Positions 50,545 to 51,858 of a DNA stretch of 51,858 bases are shown one piece after another. The notes under the pieces are model-generated. The model saw only the letters and a list, made by a program, of their open reading frames with translations. It was not told the origin of the DNA and searched no databases. The translations under genes and the position numbers were made by a program. How positions within the stretch are numbered: the first letter of the stretch is position 1; each line of letters opens with the position of its first letter. This DNA is from Acidobacteriaceae bacterium (GTDB lineage: Bacteria > Acidobacteriota > Terriglobia > Terriglobales > Acidobacteriaceae): contig PKUV01000175.1 in NCBI GenBank assembly GCA_003131315.1, forward strand, positions 1-51,858, read 5' to 3'.

Positions 50545-51134
50545 ATGCTCCTCTTTTGCGATCGCGTTGGAATCGCGCTTGAGTTTGATTACCGCGTTGC
50601 AGGCGAGAACATATGGGCATTTCAGATTTCGGGCAAATCAGGAAGACCGCTTGGAACTGTTTTCAGAACCGCGTCGCGAAACCTGCAGCTTGCAGAATAG
50701 CGATTCGAATCTTCGAGAGTATTGTGATGCCCATTGATTTCAAAGGCCGAGGTTCGCAGTGTGCGCGTGGGAGCAGAAGAATTATGAGATGAACAAATGT
50801 TTGAGTTTGGTGCATCTCACAAGCACGGTTGGACACCAATCAGGCAATTCAGATGAATCAACTTCTCGGTTCCTAAGACGCCAAAACTTGACCTCGATGC
50901 GGCGGGCACCAAATCGTTCTCCGGTCGGCTGACACCCATTGCGGCGGCACCGTGTTCTGGATTGAAGCTCAACTTCCGAGTCGGCGACGATTCGGGAACT
51001 GCCTCATTCTTGGACAGAAGGGCGTTTATCGGTACGAATCCCGAAAACGCAGCCAACTTCCTGTTTGCCCGTCACTCGGGCCGAACTAGCAATCACCCGC
51101 GTCGTTTGCAGGGATTATCGGGAGCATCAACGAA
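50545..51134. other. Leader region upstream of the transfer operon, no supported gene
   Basis: 590 bp between the divergent starts at 50544 and 51147. Frames present here are short, lack ribosome sites and look like chance. A candidate promoter for the ICE operon is at 50608-50636. No tRNA, palindrome or direct repeat that would mark an attachment site or origin of transfer was found by eye. Confidence 0.45.
50608..50636 (-). promoter_or_regulatory. Candidate promoter of the transfer operon
   Basis: On the minus strand TTGCCC (50636-50631) and TATGTT (50613-50608) are separated by exactly 17 bp, each matching 4 of 6 consensus bases. The first gene's ATG lies about 60 bp downstream. It is weak, and other start points are possible. 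Confidence 0.3.
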
Positions 51135-51146
51135 TTGACGCTTGCG

Positions 51147-51452
51147 ATGTCTAACGTAGACACACTTAGAGCTCTTGAACATCGCGCAAGGGGACAACCA
51201 AAGACTGGCGGTAGAAAAGCCGGAACTCCGACCAAGAGCACTGTGGAAATTCGTGCTTTGTCGCAGTCTTACACGCGAGAGTACCTTAGACGTGCGGTCG
51301 CCGCCGCCGCCGCAAGAGAATTGTTGGACAGAGGATACGGTCGTCCTACCGAGATAGTCTCCGGCGACCGAAAAGATCGCTCGCAAGAAATAGTCGGCGC
51401 GATTCAAGCCGTGGCCGTCACGTCTCCTCCACCCCAAGAGGAAGTAGTGTGA
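51147..51452 (+). CDS. Small phage-type protein, possibly internally deleted (101 aa)
   Basis: The product contains GGRKAGTPTKSTVEIRALSQ and ARELLDRGYGRPTEIVSGD, the two ends of a widespread phage protein often found near terminase genes. In relatives these are separated by a helical repeat of some 30-40 residues; here SYTREYLRRAVAAAA joins them almost directly, so a deletion is likely. ATG 51147 is chosen; a TTG at 51135 is in frame. It is the only plus-strand gene right of the ICE and may be a prophage relic. Confidence 0.5.
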   Translation: MSNVDTLRALEHRARGQPKTGGRKAGTPTKSTVEIRALSQSYTREYLRRAVAAAAARELLDRGYGRPTEIVSGDRKDRSQEIVGAIQAVAVTSPPPQEEVV

Positions 51453-51600
51453 TGGAGGCGGAGAAACGAAACTGCGATCCAATGCCTCCCGCCGGTACTG
51501 AGCTTCCGAAGCTACGGCACCATCACACCCGCGTTCGAATTCGGCCAGAGCACCTCTGGACCTGAAAAATCAGCCGGCCCGGCCCCGTGCTCATGAGAGC

Positions 51601-51858
51601 CTAACGGTTGGTTGCTTGTCGTGCAGCACTTGCTTTCCGCGCGATAAGCTCGAAACCCTTTGAACGTGCGGTTTTTGTCGTTTCCTCGAGCCGTTTGCGA
51701 CCCATGTCAAGGTTTCTTCTTTGCATCTGAACCTCGCCCAAGGCGAGAGAGGCCTCGAGATGCAATCGGAGGAGTCCGAGTCTCTGGGTCTGACTGAGTA
51801 CTTGTCGTGCAGCATTTTCGGCGGCCAGTATATCTTTTGGGCTCTGAACGAGAATCTG
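51601..51858 (-). CDS. C-terminal part of a TPR-type protein, runs off the right edge
   Basis: An uninterrupted minus frame enters from the window edge and stops at a TAG ending at 51601 (85 codons). It reads AAENAARQVLSQTQRLGLLR, LEASLALGEVQMQRRNLDMG and RLEETTKTARSKGFELIARK: two helical hairpins in the style of the C-terminal TPR arrays of acidobacterial kinases and winged-helix regulators. There is no internal start, as expected for a truncated gene. The catalytic or DNA-binding part lies beyond the window. Confidence 0.6.
   Translation of the reverse strand, partial: QILVQSPKDILAAENAARQVLSQTQRLGLLRLHLEASLALGEVQMQRRNLDMGRKRLEETTKTARSKGFELIARKASAARQATNR

Noticed and set aside
1-51858. rRNA or tRNA genes and a tRNA-type attachment site
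   Set aside because: No rRNA segment, cloverleaf with CCA-type acceptor, or GTTCRANNC T-loop in a suitable context could be recognised by eye; a tRNA search program would be decisive.

Overview
The window looks like a GC-rich soil-type bacterium, most likely an acidobacterium. This is inferred from an Oar-like TonB receptor with a carboxypeptidase-regulatory N-terminus, Crp/PilZ/Usp/Hsp20 genes in familiar acidobacterial styles, and several short cysteine-rich hypotheticals. It is dominated by an integrated conjugative element (ICE) read almost entirely on the minus strand, interrupted by an unrelated island of about 16 kb.

Region 1 (1-4.6 kb) is decayed host or accessory DNA: an Hsp20 pseudogene, a truncated Flp-type pilin start, a two-domain universal stress protein, two small hypotheticals, a Crp/Fnr regulator and the last 49 codons of a CusA/CzcA-type efflux pump. 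Region 2 (4.6-8.3 kb) holds a DUF932 protein, a PilZ protein and a large SNF2-like helicase. DUF932 and the helicase look like the distal end of the ICE operon.

Region 3 (about 8.35-24.31 kb) is the island. It holds an M61 aminopeptidase, a TonB-receptor remnant, a serine beta-lactamase-fold peptidase, a full TonB-dependent receptor, a divergent RpiR regulator with two matching operator palindromes, and a fused N-succinylamino acid racemase/N-acyltransferase. These fit one job: importing short peptides, trimming them and converting D- to L-amino acids. The island ends in three overlapping tyrosine recombinase genes (a recombinase-in-trio, RIT-like, unit). The sequence CCACATAAA occurs at both outer junctions, and an 89-bp inverted copy of the helicase promoter and 5' end, plus a perfect 20-bp palindrome, marks the right one.

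Region 4 (24.4-50.5 kb) is the ICE. Read in the direction of transcription (right to left): VirB2-like small membrane proteins, VirB3-like, VirB4, two VirB5-like paralogues, VirB6, a 40-residue membrane peptide, VirB8, a 927-residue protein with a DFDFD motif in a context reminiscent of double-psi beta-barrel RNA polymerases, VirB9, the VirD4 coupling protein, then a replication/DNA-processing block (Replic_Relax-type protein, archaeo-eukaryotic primase, SSB, Rad52-family annealing protein, HipA-like kinase, adenine-type methyltransferase). I could not find VirB10, VirB11 or a classical relaxase. Region 5 (50.5-51.86 kb) has a leader region, a short phage-type plus-strand gene and the C-terminus of a TPR-like protein running off the window.
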